From positions 248,001 through 312,000 of the forward strand of contig NZ_VLNY01000002.1 of NCBI RefSeq assembly GCF_008297975.1: a stretch of 64,000 nt of DNA, read 5' to 3'. Below are positions 63,802-64,000 of this stretch, piece after piece. Both the position numbers and the translations under genes were made by a program. The stretch's first letter is position 1. Each line of letters begins with the position of its first letter. Under the pieces are notes generated by a model. It did no database searches. It was not told where the DNA came from and was given only the letters and a program-made list of their open reading frames with translations. Source of the DNA: Antrihabitans cavernicola (GTDB taxonomy: Bacteria; Actinomycetota; Actinomycetes; Mycobacteriales; Mycobacteriaceae).

Positions 63802-64000
63802 ATGAAACCAAGGATTCTGGTTGTCGACGACGACACGGCGCTAGCCGAGATGCTGACGATCGTGCTCCGCGGCGAGGGTTTCGAGCCCTTCGTCGTGGGT
63901 GACGGAACGCAAGCTCTTGCCGCTGTCCGTGAGACGCGGCCGGATCTGGTGTTGCTGGACCTGATGCTGCCCGGCATGAACGGCATCGACGTGTGCCGTG
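63802..64000 (+). CDS. mtrA: Two-component response regulator MtrA, 5' part
   Basis: 66 codons to the window edge. The receiver domain is evident: KPRILVVDDDTALAEMLTIVL (acidic pocket) and RPDLVLLDLMLPGMNGIDVCR with the phospho-acceptor Asp. Sequence and position after tmk match MtrA, an essential regulator of cell-wall and division genes. The DNA-binding domain and, presumably, mtrB lie beyond the window. Confidence 0.92.
   Translation, partial: MKPRILVVDDDTALAEMLTIVLRGEGFEPFVVGDGTQALAAVRETRPDLVLLDLMLPGMNGIDVCR

Noticed and set aside
1-64000. CRISPR arrays, phage defence islands, transposases, tRNA or rRNA genes
   Set aside because: No regular spaced repeats, transposase motifs or RNA-gene signatures were recognised on reading through; a tRNA or Infernal scan was not possible.

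Overview
The window is high-GC actinobacterial chromosome. A mycolic-acid producer of the Mycobacteriales, most probably a Rhodococcus, fits best. The reasons are an Emb-type arabinosyltransferase, the RmlD/WbbL linker-sugar genes, F420 genes fbiA-fbiB beside a WhiB2-like regulator, mtrA, an IspH gene divergent from a lipid-droplet-protein-like gene, and AlkB alkane hydroxylases with paired rubredoxins. Coding density is very high and many neighbours overlap by 4 bases (ATGA or GTGA). No rRNA, tRNA, insertion sequence, prophage or CRISPR array was recognised.

Layout. 0-13 kb is mostly housekeeping and DNA repair: ispH, a DUF6542 membrane protein, rmuC divergent from sbcD-sbcC, an AI-2E-type permease, an Ada/AlkA fusion coupled to ogt, and cstA with its small YbdD partner. 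13-19 kb is a secreted or envelope set: a glycerophosphodiester phosphodiesterase lipoprotein, efeO-efeB without an adjacent efeU, and a surface phosphoesterase broken by a frameshift. 19-39 kb is the accessory part: a DUF222/HNH (13E12-type) gene under a probable SOS box, the YchF GTPase, two methyltransferases, an oxidoreductase, a degraded alpha/beta hydrolase, an MFS pump, an epoxide-hydrolase-like protein, a TetR plus TetX-like monooxygenase operon with a striking double operator divergent from an iron-sulfur photolyase, a WS/DGAT-like protein translationally coupled to an arabinosyltransferase, a sigma-region-4 protein, and a MarR/MFS pair with a clean operator.

39-64 kb is core. From about 41.5 kb the order is that of the Mycobacterium tuberculosis Rv3268-Rv3246c block in reverse: TIGR03089, LCP protein, rmlD, wbbL, manC, (nudix) fbiB, fbiA, whiB2, zincin-like protein, DUF3499, manB, TobH, manA, cation efflux, amino-acid permease, alkB, two rubredoxins, TetR, ahcY, tmk, mtrA. 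The main departure is a second alkB between the TetR gene and ahcY.

How it fits together: manA, manB and manC make GDP-mannose, and RmlD, WbbL, Emb and the LCP protein build and attach arabinogalactan. FbiA and FbiB finish coenzyme F420. The alk cluster starts alkane oxidation. SbcCD, RmuC, Ada/AlkA, Ogt, the photolyase and the SOS-box DUF222 protein serve DNA maintenance. Three genes (phosphoesterase, DUF222, alpha/beta hydrolase) carry apparent frameshifts; from sequence alone these could be real decay or sequencing errors. No single cluster clearly forms a wholly new system. The best leads are the TetR/TetX-like/photolyase divergon, the WS/DGAT-Emb coupling, the small HExxH protein and the second alkB.
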